Assembly (NCBI GenBank): GCA_020637235.1
Contig: JACJWG010000001.1
Coordinates: 248,001-312,000 of the forward strand
DNA length: 64,000 nt
Reading direction: 5' to 3'
From: Acidimicrobiaceae bacterium
Lineage (GTDB): Bacteria > Actinomycetota > Acidimicrobiia > Acidimicrobiales > Ilumatobacteraceae
Shown: positions 1-8,118 of the stretch, in pieces
Layout of the letters: the number at the start of each line of letters is the position of its first letter
Numbering within the stretch: position 1 is the stretch's first letter
Position numbers and translations under genes: made by a program
The notes under the pieces: generated by a model
Databases searched by the model: none
What the model was told of the DNA's origin: nothing
Seen by the model: only the letters and a program-made list of their open reading frames with translations

Positions 1-1166
1 TGCGCCAGCCGGCGCGTCGTCGGGTAGTCGTTCACCGCTCGGGCCGCACGGGCCCCGCGCACCAACACGTCGGAGTCGGCCGATTCCCCGGCGTCGAGGC
101 GCCACACCGCCCGGCGCATCGCGTCCTCGGCCCGGATGGCGCCCGACGCCTCGATCTCGCGCACGTGGTCGAGCAGCAGCCGGCGGCGTTCGGCCTCGGG
201 CGTGTGCGAGACGATCACTTCCGCGTACAACGGGTGGGCGATCACGAGCGACGGACGGCCGGCGTGCGGGACCACGGTGGCGATGCCGGCGCGCTCGAGT
301 TCGCCGGCGGTGGCGCTGCGCGAGCCGCGCTCGAGGAGCGTCAGTTCCACCGGTGCGCACAGCGCGATCAGAGCGGCCAGCTCCCGCGCGTCGGGGCCGA
401 GCCGTTCGACGCGCTCCATCACCAGATCGACCAGCCGGCCGGTGCCGATGAGCTCGCCCTCCAGCGTCCACAGACCGTGCCGTTGCACGAGGTGACCTCC
501 GGCGAGCGCACCGTCGACGAGCTCGCGCAGGTAGAGCGGATTGCCTCGCGAGCGTTCCCACAGCGCCCGTTCGGTGGGACCGGCGATGTCGCCGCCGAGA
601 GCCTGCTCCAGCAACGCTCGGGTGTCCGGCTCGCTCAGCACCCCGAGATCCAGCCGCAGCGACCGATCGCGGTTCGAGAGCGCCACGACTCCCTCGGGCA
701 ACACCGTCGAAGCCCGATGCGTGGCGAGCACCACCACCGTCCGGGCGTTCACGAGCTGGGCGAGCAACGACACCGACGCGTCGTCGAGATGCCGGATGTC
801 GTCGACGACCAGTACGAATCGAGAGCCGTCGGGCCGGGCGAAGGCGTCGCGCACCGCGGCGAACAAGCGCACGCCACCCGCGCCCTCCCCGGCCACGGCG
901 AGCGCGTCGACCGGCAGGAGGTGGGCCAGCGCCCCGAGCGGCACCGACGACAGCGACGGCCCGGCCGCCGCCCGCCCGCCGTCGCGCCCGTCGGCGAGCA
1001 GGCGCTCGAACACGGAGTCGACCAGTCGCGTCTTGCCCACACCGGCCGGACCGCTGACGAGCACCAGGTCGACACCGGGGTCGGCGACCGCGTCGCACAG
1101 CGTGCGCACCTCGACGTCGCGCCCCACCATGGGCCACCGCCACGCGCTCGCGCTCACGGGCGTCAT
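1..1166 (-). CDS. P-loop ATPase regulator, AAA/LuxR (LAL/STAND) type, N-terminal part
   Basis: The reading frame enters from the left edge with no stop, so only the first ~388 residues are visible. After a short leader that includes WRWPMVGRD, typical of the start of AAA_16 domains, there is a Walker A motif GPAGVGKT near residue 30 and a Walker B stretch VLVVDDIRHLD near residue 120. A helical region follows with ERSRGNPLYLREL, the sensor-like motif of LuxR-family STAND ATPases. I chose the ATG at 1164-1166 because it keeps WRWP in front of VGRD; an inner ATG lies at 1128-1130. In this family the C-terminus usually carries a LuxR helix-turn-helix, but that part is outside the window, so the regulatory role is inference. 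It was missed by simple ORF calling because its stop is off the edge. Confidence 0.85.
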   Translation of the reverse strand, partial: MTPVSASAWRWPMVGRDVEVRTLCDAVADPGVDLVLVSGPAGVGKTRLVDSVFERLLADGRDGGRAAAGPSLSSVPLGALAHLLPVDALAVAGEGAGGVRLFAAVRDAFARPDGSRFVLVVDDIRHLDDASVSLLAQLVNARTVVVLATHRASTVLPEGVVALSNRDRSLRLDLGVLSEPDTRALLEQALGGDIAGPTERALWERSRGNPLYLRELVDGALAGGHLVQRHGLWTLEGELIGTGRLVDLVMERVERLGPDARELAALIALCAPVELTLLERGSRSATAGELERAGIATVVPHAGRPSLVIAHPLYAEVIVSHTPEAERRRLLLDHVREIEASGAIRAEDAMRRAVWRLDAGESADSDVLVRGARAARAVNDYPTTRRLA

Positions 1167-1275
1167 CGTGCCACTTCGACGTCGGCGATCGCACGTCCCG
1201 CATCGCGGCCCGACGCAATCTGCTGTCCCGGGCCACCACCGGATCGCCCGACGATGAGCCGTCGGACGTCGAGGG

Positions 1276-1821
1276 TCAGCCCAGGGATGCGCCGAGCTCG
1301 CGCAGACGAGTGATCCGAGCGTCGTCGTGGCCGAGCAGATCGGCCAGACGATCGGCGGCTACCTGCAGGTCGAGCGCACACGACTCGTGCATCGTCGCGA
1401 TGTCGACCCAGTCCTTGGGGCGATCGAACATCGCCTTGAACACCGCCAGGTCCTCGGCGCCGAGCACCCGGATGGTGCGGCCGGCGAACGGCACCGAACG
1501 GCAGCGCCGTGCCACCTCGTGGTGGAACGGATCGGCAGCGAAGAACAGATCGACCGGCGTGTCGTCCCACCACAACCGCACCTGGTCGTCGTGCGCAGCG
1601 GCGCGCACGTCGGCCGCGCCGTACACCACGCCGGCCGGCAACGAGGCGAACACGCGAGCGGCGTCCGTCGCCGGCACGAACACGTTCACGTCGATGTCGC
1701 GCGTGGCCCGCGGTTCTTCGGTGGCGTAGGCCAGCGCCAGCGCACCGCCGAGCGCCCACGGCAACCCGGCGCGATCGAGGTGGTCGCACACGGCCACGAT
1801 CCGCTCGACCAACGTGGTCAT
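1276..1821 (-). CDS. Nucleotidyltransferase-fold toxin-like protein
   Basis: A 181-residue protein with the polymerase-beta-type nucleotidyltransferase signature: GGALALAY at residues 25-32, then RATRDIDV with D42 and D44, and a third acidic residue D91 in VDLFF. Near the C-terminus EDLAVFKAMFDRPKDWVDI matches the conserved tail of AbiEii/DUF6036-type enzymes, where the lysines are part of the active centre. It overlaps the upstream XRE gene by 4 bases (ATGA), so the two are translationally coupled. Family knowledge: such nucleotidyltransferases act as toxins that modify tRNA or proteins and are held in check by the partner. All three acidic residues are present, so it is probably active. A housekeeping nucleotidyltransferase is less likely given the antitoxin-like partner. 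Confidence 0.82.
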   Translation of the reverse strand: MTTLVERIVAVCDHLDRAGLPWALGGALALAYATEEPRATRDIDVNVFVPATDAARVFASLPAGVVYGAADVRAAAHDDQVRLWWDDTPVDLFFAADPFHHEVARRCRSVPFAGRTIRVLGAEDLAVFKAMFDRPKDWVDIATMHESCALDLQVAADRLADLLGHDDARITRLRELGASLG

Positions 1822-2105
1822 CGGCGGGGCACCAGCAGCGGCCGCGGTCGGTAGGGCAACGCGTCGGCCAGGGTGAGCACGTCCTCCAGCCGCCGGGCCT
1901 GCACCGCCGGATCGAGCATCGGCACCAGATCGATCCGGTATCCGAGCGCCGCCACGATCCGCATCACCACGTCCACCGCCGGCTGGCGTCGGTCGCGCTC
2001 GTAGGCGCTGAGCACCGTCACTGGAATGCCCACCGCCGTCGCCACCTGGCGCTGCGTCAACCCCGCGCGCCGCCGGAGCCGTCGGAGATCGTGACCGCGG
2101 AGCAC
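1818..2105 (-). CDS. XRE-family antitoxin-like regulator
   Basis: A 95-residue protein with a Cro/C1-type helix-turn-helix over residues 8-60: LRRLRRRAGLTQRQVATAV followed by VTVLSAYERDRRQP, the usual recognition helix and turn. The start is a GTG at 2103-2105. Its end overlaps the start of the nucleotidyltransferase gene by 4 bases. The order antitoxin first, toxin second, is the common arrangement in autoregulated toxin-antitoxin loci, and a palindrome sits directly at its promoter. The C-terminal third is Leu/Asp-rich without a recognised domain and could be the toxin-binding tail (inference). Confidence 0.85.
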   Translation of the reverse strand: MLRGHDLRRLRRRAGLTQRQVATAVGIPVTVLSAYERDRRQPAVDVVMRIVAALGYRIDLVPMLDPAVQARRLEDVLTLADALPYRPRPLLVPRR

Positions 2106-2111
2106 GCCGAC

Positions 2112-2128
2112 AGATTAGCGGATCCGCT
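2112..2128 (-). promoter_or_regulatory. Leaderless promoter -10 and 12-bp palindromic operator of the XRE/nucleotidyltransferase pair
   Basis: On the minus strand TAATCT (2112-2117) is followed by exactly six bases (GTCGGC) and then the GTG start of the XRE gene, so transcription would begin at or next to the start codon (leaderless mRNA). The perfect palindrome AGCGGATCCGCT (2117-2128) abuts this -10 element. It is a natural site for autorepression by the XRE protein. No good -35 hexamer was seen. The assignment is from spacing and symmetry only. Confidence 0.55.
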
Positions 2129-2187
2129 CACCTCGTGGGTGCCGCTGCCCGCTCGGCCGCCGCGTTCCACCCAGGACCGTCGACCCT

Positions 2188-2865
2188 TCAGCTGGTTCGC
2201 CACATCGGCAGGACGTCGTTCACGAGGCCGAGCACGGCGATCACCAGCAGCAGCACACCCGACACGATGCCGACGACCTGGTGGCGGCGGGTGAGGAAGC
2301 GGGTGATCGTGCGCTGTACCGGCTGGGCGAGCAACGGCAACAACACCAGTGGCCAGCCGAACCCCAGACCGAACGCCAGGAAGTAGCCGAGCGAGTCGAA
2401 GAAGCTGCCCGTGCCGGCCACCGAACCGATCGTGTACGCCGAGATGATCAACGGCCCCGTGCACGGCAGGGTCATCGGTGCGAGGAGCGTGCCGTACACG
2501 AACGCGCTCGCCGCTGGATTCCGCAGCACCGGGGCTGAGGTCGTCGTGAACCGCACGAACGGGTTCTTCCCGAACAGCATCGCCACGCCCAGCACGGCGA
2601 CGAGCAGGTAGAGCACGGGCAGCACCACGTCGAGCACGTCGGCCACGGCGGTGTTCAGCACGTGGAACACGCCACCGACGGCCACCAGCAGCACCAACAC
2701 CCCGGCCAGCACCATCAGCCCGAGGAACGGCATCCACCGTTTGGCCCGCGGGTTGCTCGACTGCTGGGCGAACATCACGAACATGCCGGGGTAGAGCGGC
2801 AGCATGCACACGTTGCCGAGGATCGCCGCGTTGCCGAGCGCGAACGGTTCGAGGAAGCTCTTCAC
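2188..2865 (-). CDS. CcdA/DsbD-type thiol-disulfide membrane transporter
   Basis: A 225-residue integral membrane protein with about six transmembrane helices. It carries the two cysteines expected in CcdA proteins, C20 in GNVCMLPLYPG and C135 in MTLPCTGPL, each next to prolines and in opposite halves of the protein. CcdA passes electrons from cytoplasmic thioredoxin across the membrane to extracytoplasmic thioredoxin-like proteins. The gene starts with GTG three bases after the stop of the thioredoxin-like lipoprotein gene, so the two form one unit and the lipoprotein is the likely electron acceptor. The specific client (cytochrome c, a peroxidase or a copper centre) cannot be told from the sequence. 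Confidence 0.85.
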   Translation of the reverse strand: MKSFLEPFALGNAAILGNVCMLPLYPGMFVMFAQQSSNPRAKRWMPFLGLMVLAGVLVLLVAVGGVFHVLNTAVADVLDVVLPVLYLLVAVLGVAMLFGKNPFVRFTTTSAPVLRNPAASAFVYGTLLAPMTLPCTGPLIISAYTIGSVAGTGSFFDSLGYFLAFGLGFGWPLVLLPLLAQPVQRTITRFLTRRHQVVGIVSGVLLLVIAVLGLVNDVLPMWRTS

Positions 2866-2868
2866 GGC

Positions 2869-3699
2869 TCAGCCGAGTCCGGTCACCTTGGCGACGATCT
2901 CGTCGACCGACTCGAACCCGGTCTGCAACTCGCCCGCGTGACCCATCGGGTCGATCACCACCTTCGGCGTGCTCGGCGGGTTGGCCGCCGACTGCCCGAG
3001 GCCGTCCACCATCGCCGCCAGCGCCTCGGGCGTCATCACCGCGAAGCGGATGCTGTCGAAGCCGTGGTCGGCCGCGTACTCGGCCACGTCGTCGGCCGAG
3101 AGGTCGGTCTCGACGCTGAGGGCGATGAACACCGCCTGGTCGCCGAGCTGCTCGGCGGCGGCGTTGGTGGCCTCCAGCTGCTCGCGGCAGTTGGGGCACC
3201 AGGTGGCGAAGTTCTCCACGAACACGGGCGTGCCGTGGAAGTCGTCGAGCGTGAACGTCGCGCCGTCGACGTCGGTGAGTGTGACGGTCTGCCATGCCGG
3301 GAGCGCCATCTCGTCGGCCATCTCGTCGGCCATCTCGTCGGTCATCTCGTCGGTGGTGGCGGTGTCGTCCATCATCGCCTCGGTGGTCGCCGGGTGGTCG
3401 GCCATGTCGTCGGTCATCTCCTCGTCGGTCATCTCCTCGTCGGCCATGTCCTCGGTCATCTCCTCCTCGGTCATGTCGTCGTCGGTCATGTCGTCGTCGG
3501 TCATGTCGTCGTCGGTCATGTCGTCGTCGGTCATCGCCTCGGTGGCGGCGGGCGCCACGGTGGTCGCCGGCGAACCACCGGCATCGTCGGCATCGTCGGC
3601 CTCGGACGAGCCGCACGCCGCCAACAGCGAGACGGCGGCGATCGCGGCGGCGGCGAGACGGAGGTGCGGGCGAGCGGGGAAGCGGGGTGTGCGGTACAT
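2869..3699 (-). CDS. Thioredoxin-like (TlpA/ResA) lipoprotein with Met/Asp repeat linker
   Basis: A 276-residue protein. The signal peptide ends in a lipobox LLAACGS (Cys at about residue 29), predicting an extracytoplasmic lipid anchor. Residues ~55-135 are a low-complexity run of MTDDD, MTEEE and MADEM units, rich in Met and acidic residues. The C-terminal half is a thioredoxin/redoxin domain with FATWCPNCREQL, where WCPNC is the redox CxxC. AGGAG lies seven bases before the ATG. It sits directly upstream of the CcdA-like gene and downstream of a response regulator/histidine kinase pair on the same strand. The linker could be only a spacer, or could bind metal such as copper; nothing in the sequence decides this. 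Confidence 0.87.
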   Translation of the reverse strand: MYRTPRFPARPHLRLAAAAIAAVSLLAACGSSEADDADDAGGSPATTVAPAATEAMTDDDMTDDDMTDDDMTDDDMTEEEMTEDMADEEMTDEEMTDDMADHPATTEAMMDDTATTDEMTDEMADEMADEMALPAWQTVTLTDVDGATFTLDDFHGTPVFVENFATWCPNCREQLEATNAAAEQLGDQAVFIALSVETDLSADDVAEYAADHGFDSIRFAVMTPEALAAMVDGLGQSAANPPSTPKVVIDPMGHAGELQTGFESVDEIVAKVTGLG

Positions 3700-3841
3700 G
3701 GTCGGTCTCCTGTGAGGTGTGTGTCGGGACGGGATGTGGGTGATTCGGGGCGCGTCGGGGCAGAGCCCGGTGCACCGGGGGTGGGACGAGGGTGAGACGA
3801 CGTCGGCGGCCAGGCCGCCGGCGAGGGAGGCGGGTCGCTCG

Positions 3842-5059
3842 CTATGCGGGCGCGGCCCGCACGTTCGAGTGCGCCGGGAGCTCGACGATCACGTCGCCGC
3901 CCGGTCCGCTGCCGAGCGAGATCGTGCCGCCGTGTCCCTCGACGAGCGCCTTGGCGATCGCGAGGCCGAGGCCGGACGATCCCGAGGACGCCCGTGCCGC
4001 GTCGGCGCGGGTGAAGGGGTCGAAGGCGATCGAGCGGAACTCGGTGGGGAAGCCGGGGCCCTGGTCGGTGACCTCGAGATGGATCGGGCCGGCGCCCGAG
4101 ATGGTGATCGCCACCTGCCCGCCGGACGGGCTGTGCCGGATCGCGTTGTCGAGCAGGTTGCGCAGCACCCGCGACATCTCGGCCGCGTTCACGTGCACGT
4201 GCGCCGGGCCGGCCGACACGGCGAGCAATCGCACGCCCTGCCGGTCGGCCAACGGCATCAGCGCCTCGACCGCTTCGTCGGCCAGCTCGGCCAGCGAGAT
4301 CACCGCCCGGTCCGTCCCGACCCGGCCCGATTCGATACGGGCGAACTCGTGCAGCTGGTCGAGTAGCCGCTCCATCGTGGTGAGGTGGCGCTCGGCCACC
4401 GCGAGGTAGCGATCGGGGTCGGCGGCGACGCCGTCGCGCACACTCTCGATCGCGGCGCGGGTGGCCGCCAGCGGCGTGCGCAGGTCGTGGCTCACGCTCG
4501 ACAGCAGGTGCTGACGGGCGCCCGCCACCGCCTCGCGTTCGCGTTGGGCGTCGGCGAGCCGGGCCACCATCCGGTCGACGGCGTCGGCCGCTCGCCCCAC
4601 CTCGTCGCGGCGGGTGATCAGCGTGCGCTGTGTCAGATCGCCATCGGCGACCGCTTCGGCGACGATGCCGAGCCGATGGATGTCGGCCGCAACCGGTTGT
4701 GTGAAGTGCCGGCCGGCCACCAGCGCGATGCCCGCCGACAACGACAGCACCACCACGAACATCCGGTAGTCGTGACCCGACAGGAACATCGCTCGGGCGG
4801 CAGCCGTGCTGGCGAGCGCGCCGATCGCGAGCGACGACAGGCCGACGGCGAGTGCCACGCCACCGATGCTGCGGCGTGTGGACACCCACCGGCGCATCGC
4901 CGGTGCGGCCAGTGCGGCGAGCGCTGCGGGCGCGGCCAGCACCATCACCAGCACGCCGTACTCGTCGGCCGGCGGGCGCAACAACGCACTGGCCAGCGCC
5001 ACGGCGCCGGCCACCACGGCCACCAGCCCGAGCACCAGGTGTCGCACGCCGCTGCTCAT
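3842..5059 (-). CDS. Membrane sensor histidine kinase
   Basis: A 405-residue kinase. Three to four hydrophobic segments occupy residues 5-115, followed by a HAMP-like stretch (about 120-170). The dimerisation/phosphoacceptor box SVSHDLRTPL places the phosphorylated histidine at H191. The ATPase domain shows the N box LLDNAIRHS, G1 DQGPGFP and G2 GSSGLGLAIAK. I start it at the ATG 5057-5059, which overlaps the response regulator stop by 4 bases; a longer frame upstream has no support. It would phosphorylate the adjacent response regulator. The thiol-disulfide genes begin 142 bases downstream on the same strand and are plausible targets (inference). The extracytoplasmic part is too small to suggest a ligand. 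Confidence 0.93.
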   Translation of the reverse strand: MSSGVRHLVLGLVAVVAGAVALASALLRPPADEYGVLVMVLAAPAALAALAAPAMRRWVSTRRSIGGVALAVGLSSLAIGALASTAAARAMFLSGHDYRMFVVVLSLSAGIALVAGRHFTQPVAADIHRLGIVAEAVADGDLTQRTLITRRDEVGRAADAVDRMVARLADAQREREAVAGARQHLLSSVSHDLRTPLAATRAAIESVRDGVAADPDRYLAVAERHLTTMERLLDQLHEFARIESGRVGTDRAVISLAELADEAVEALMPLADRQGVRLLAVSAGPAHVHVNAAEMSRVLRNLLDNAIRHSPSGGQVAITISGAGPIHLEVTDQGPGFPTEFRSIAFDPFTRADAARASSGSSGLGLAIAKALVEGHGGTISLGSGPGGDVIVELPAHSNVRAAPA

Positions 5060-5796
5060 GGCTCGAACCGGTAGCCGACGCCGAACACGGTGGCGATCCA
5101 CCGGGGATGTTCGGGGTCGGACTCGATCTTGCCGCGGAGCCGGCCCACGTGCACGGTCACCGTCGCCGGATCCTGGAACGCCGGATCGGAGTCCCACACG
5201 TCATGCAGGAGTTGGGCGCGCGAGAACACCTGGCGCGGGTTGGCGGCGAGGTGGGCGAGCAGGTCGAACTCCTTCGCGGTGAGCGACACGATCGACCCGT
5301 CGACGGTCACCTCACGCGCTGCGCGGTCGATGGTGAGCGGCCCGAACCGCATCGTGGTGTCGGCCGAGCGTGCCGCACCACCACCACCGCTCACGTGCGC
5401 CGTGGTGCGCCGCAGCACGCTGCGCACCCGGGCGGTCAGCTCTCGCGGCGAGAACGGCTTCACGAGGTAGTCGTCGCCGCCGAGCTCGAGGCCGAGCACA
5501 CGGTCGGCCTCGTCGGAACGGGCCGTCAGCAGGATCACCGGCAGCTCGCTGTGCGTGCGCAGCTCGCGCAGCACGTCGAACCCCGACCGCACCGGCAGCA
5601 TCACGTCGAGCACCACCAGGTGCGGATCGAAGTGCGCGATCGCCTCCGACACGCGGCCGCCGTCGGCGAGCTGACGCACCTCGAAGCCGTCTCGGGCGAG
5701 GTAGGTGGCCACCACTTCGCGCACCGTCGGCTCGTCGTCGACGACGAGGATGCGCTGCGGTGCCGCCTCGCCACCGGGTCCCTCCGTCGCCGTCAT
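5056..5796 (-). CDS. OmpR/PhoB-type response regulator
   Basis: A 246-residue two-domain regulator. The receiver domain (about 15-130) has the acidic pair D20-D21 in ILVVDDE, the phospho-acceptor D64 in VVLDVMLP, the switch residue T in LLTARSDEAD, and the conserved lysine in DDYLVKPFSPREL. The C-terminal winged helix (about 155-246) includes LTAKEFDLLAHLAANP and VTVHVGRLRGKIE, the OmpR signature. The ATG at 5794-5796 is preferred because a -10-like TATGGT lies seven bases upstream; an in-frame ATG 12 bases further upstream overlaps that -10. The gene overlaps the kinase by 4 bases, so they form a two-component system. Confidence 0.94.
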   Translation of the reverse strand: MTATEGPGGEAAPQRILVVDDEPTVREVVATYLARDGFEVRQLADGGRVSEAIAHFDPHLVVLDVMLPVRSGFDVLRELRTHSELPVILLTARSDEADRVLGLELGGDDYLVKPFSPRELTARVRSVLRRTTAHVSGGGGAARSADTTMRFGPLTIDRAAREVTVDGSIVSLTAKEFDLLAHLAANPRQVFSRAQLLHDVWDSDPAFQDPATVTVHVGRLRGKIESDPEHPRWIATVFGVGYRFEP

Positions 5797-5803
5797 GCGG
5801 GTG

Positions 5804-5809
5804 ACCATA
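5804..5809 (-). promoter_or_regulatory. -10 element of the response regulator gene (leaderless)
   Basis: TATGGT on the minus strand is followed by seven bases and the ATG at 5796. The spacing matches other leaderless starts in this window. No convincing -35 hexamer was seen. Confidence 0.4.
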
Positions 5810-5921
5810 AGCCCAGTCGCAGGCTGGTCGCACCCGATCGCGGGATCGTTTCGCAGATCTTTCGCACCTAGTGCGACGGGTGTTCGATGCGGGCGTCGCA
5901 CCCCGGTGGCACAGTGGAGGC

Positions 5922-6581
5922 ATGCAGTACACCTCGGTCAGCGCAGACGAGTTCGACGGCCTCGAGGGGCTGGGCGACTGGCGATACCTGCTCGGCGCGA
6001 TCCACGCGACGTTCACGGCGGCCTCGTACCCGGCAGCGGCGCAGCTCGCAGTGGCGTTCGCCGACGCGGCCGAACAGGCGGTGCACCACCCCGACATCGA
6101 CATCCGCTACCCCGGCCGGGTGCACGTGGTGCTCACCACCCACGCCACCGGCGGGCTCACCACCCTCGACACCGAGCTCGCCCGCACCTACAGCGAGCTG
6201 GCCGCCACGGCCGGTGCGACGGCCGATCCCGTCGCTGCCGAGGCGCTCGAGTTCGCGCTCGACACCATGGACGCCGACGCGATCCGGCCGTTCTGGGCGG
6301 CGGTCCTCGGCTACCGCGAGGTGCACGGCAACCTGGTCGACCCGCGACGGGTGGGGCCGCCGATGTGGTTCCAGCAGATGGACGAGCCGCGCACCGAGCG
6401 CGGCCGCTTCCACCTCGACGTCACCGTGCCGCACGACCAGGCCGAGGCACGCGTCGCCGACGCGATCGCCGCGGGCGGCCGGCTGGTGACCGCCGAGTAC
6501 GCCCGCTCGTGGTGGGTGCTCGCCGACGCCGACGGCAACGAGGCCTGCGTCTGCACCTGGCAGGACCGCTCGCGCAGCTGA
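5922..6581 (+). CDS. Pterin-4a-carbinolamine dehydratase domain fused to a glyoxalase (VOC) domain
   Basis: A 219-residue protein. Residues ~10-95 match the pterin carbinolamine dehydratase fold and keep its signature: E51, then H55-H56-P57, Y63, H74 and D83 (AEQAVHHP, TTHATGGLTTLD). This domain dehydrates 4a-hydroxytetrahydropterin and also serves as a dimerisation cofactor in other organisms. Residues ~108-215 form a VOC/glyoxalase-like half with ALEFALDTMDADAIRPFW and FHLDVTVPHDQAEARV. The ATG at 5922 is chosen because GGAGG ends two to three bases upstream; a longer frame starts at 5871 without support. No aromatic amino acid hydroxylase lies nearby, so the pterin role is open. Fusions of this kind are known in actinobacteria but their substrate is not. 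Confidence 0.8.
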   Translation: MQYTSVSADEFDGLEGLGDWRYLLGAIHATFTAASYPAAAQLAVAFADAAEQAVHHPDIDIRYPGRVHVVLTTHATGGLTTLDTELARTYSELAATAGATADPVAAEALEFALDTMDADAIRPFWAAVLGYREVHGNLVDPRRVGPPMWFQQMDEPRTERGRFHLDVTVPHDQAEARVADAIAAGGRLVTAEYARSWWVLADADGNEACVCTWQDRSRS

Positions 6582-6668
6582 TTCGCGCGCCATCGGGAAC
6601 TCTCGCGGTTCCCGCTGCATCGGTCGTGGCGTCCGCACATCGGCGGACCACCACCACAGGAGCCACCG

Positions 6669-7946
6669 ATGCACACCACCGCCGCCACCACCGTCCCCCG
6701 TTCGCTGCGCAACCGCCTGATCGCCGGAGCCGCCCTCGTCGGCGTCTCGCTGACCGGCCTCGCCGCCTGCCAGTTGCCCACCTCGAGCGCCACCGTCCGC
6801 AGCGCCTCGGCCGTGCAGATCGACAAGGCCGACGACACCCCCGACGACTCCCCCGACGACACCGTCCCGCCGTCGACGACCGAACCGCCGGTCACCAACC
6901 CGCCGGTCACCCTGCCACCGATCTCGCTGCCGCCGGTGACGACGCCGGCTCCGGCGCCCGAGCCCACCGTGCCGGCCACGGTGCCCGCCACGCCCGCGGC
7001 GATCCCGGCCGGCGCGCTCGATCTGGGCGACGGCGTCTACGTGCCGGTGACCGCCGGCTGGACCGGCACGGCCACCGACGGCGTGGTGCACCTCACCGAC
7101 GGCACCATGGAGGTGCTGATCCAGGTGGTGCGCCGCACACCCGGCGAGAGCCCGCAGCTCGTGCTCGACGAGTACGTCGCCGCCTCGATCGATCCGCTCG
7201 GCACCGTGAGCTTCGGCCCGGCCACCCTGCGCTGGTCGACCGACACGCCCCGCCCGGCGATGGAGTACGGCTTCTTCTACACCACCTTCGACCCGGCTGC
7301 CACGGACGGCAAGGGCCTCGCCGGCAGCGCGTCCGCCTTCATCCGCGACGACGGGCTCACCCTGGTCTACGACGTGTGGGCGCCGGCGTCGGTGACCGGC
7401 TCGCTCTCCGACGAGTCGTTCAACGCCCTGATCGACAGCTTCCTGTTCGCTCCCGAGGTCGCCGCACCCGCCGCGCTCGCCATCGTGCCCGACTTCCGGG
7501 TGACCACCGCCAACGCCATCGCCCGGCTCGACGGCACCGCCGGCTTCACCGCTGCCCCCGGATTCGTCATCCAGGCCGCCACTGCCGAGTACGCACTGGC
7601 CGGCTCGGCGACGTCGGAGATCGCGGTGGTCCGCACCTCGGGTCACCCCGACCAGGTGGACGCCCTCGCCACCGGCATGGCGACCACCGCACAGCTGCTC
7701 GACGGCGTCGTGTTCGCCGAGGACCAGTGGTTCGGCGAGGCCGACTCGCTCGGAGTGGCCGGCAGCTCGATCTCGTTCACCGCCGGCAACCGCAGCGGCT
7801 CGGTGGTGGTGTTCCTCGACACCACCAACGGCAACGCCTACACGCTCCTCACGGTCTCCGACGGCGCCCCCGGCGCCAGTGTCGATGCCGCCGCCCTCGC
7901 CTTCATGCAGCACTCGATGCTGAACAGCTTCGGCAACATCGCCTGA
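6669..7946 (+). CDS. Proline/threonine-rich secreted lipoprotein, function unknown
   Basis: A 425-residue protein. The N-terminus has basic residues, a hydrophobic stretch and a lipobox LTGLAAC with Cys at position 34, so it is probably lipid-anchored outside the cell. Residues ~55-120 are an acidic then Pro/Thr/Val-rich linker (PPVTNPPVTLPP type). The rest consists of two similar-looking globular halves: YVPVTAGWTGTATDGVVHLT at about 125 and an alpha/beta stretch after residue 280. I recognise no family. AGGAG six bases before the ATG supports the start. A 15-bp hairpin follows the gene. Confidence 0.75.
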   Translation: MHTTAATTVPRSLRNRLIAGAALVGVSLTGLAACQLPTSSATVRSASAVQIDKADDTPDDSPDDTVPPSTTEPPVTNPPVTLPPISLPPVTTPAPAPEPTVPATVPATPAAIPAGALDLGDGVYVPVTAGWTGTATDGVVHLTDGTMEVLIQVVRRTPGESPQLVLDEYVAASIDPLGTVSFGPATLRWSTDTPRPAMEYGFFYTTFDPAATDGKGLAGSASAFIRDDGLTLVYDVWAPASVTGSLSDESFNALIDSFLFAPEVAAPAALAIVPDFRVTTANAIARLDGTAGFTAAPGFVIQAATAEYALAGSATSEIAVVRTSGHPDQVDALATGMATTAQLLDGVVFAEDQWFGEADSLGVAGSSISFTAGNRSGSVVVFLDTTNGNAYTLLTVSDGAPGASVDAAALAFMQHSMLNSFGNIA

Positions 7947-7974
7947 ACCCGGCCGTGCATCGGCCGACTCCCGC

Positions 7975-8007
7975 TCGTGACCCTGGCCGGAACGGCCAGG
8001 GTCACGA
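7975..8007. terminator. Perfect 15-bp hairpin, bidirectional terminator
   Basis: The arms TCGTGACCCTGGCCG (7975-7989) and CGGCCAGGGTCACGA (7993-8007) are perfectly complementary with a 3-base GAA loop. It lies 28 bases after the lipoprotein gene and 111 bases beyond the stop of the convergent RES gene, so it can end both transcripts. There is no T-run on either side, as is common in GC-rich actinobacteria. Confidence 0.8.
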
Positions 8008-8118
8008 TCGCGTGTGCGGACGCGTCGGCCGGTCATGTCGGGTTCCTGGGTGCCGGGCTCGGTTCATCGGTGCTGGTCGGCGGCGGTCGCCGGCGCCCAG
8101 GACGCTCGGCACGGGCAG

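Noticed and set aside
2057..3775. 572-codon minus-strand frame over the thioredoxin/CcdA genes
   Set aside because: It consists of Arg/His-rich shadow residues (for example runs of DDRRRHDRRR) caused by the Met/Asp repeat read in another frame.
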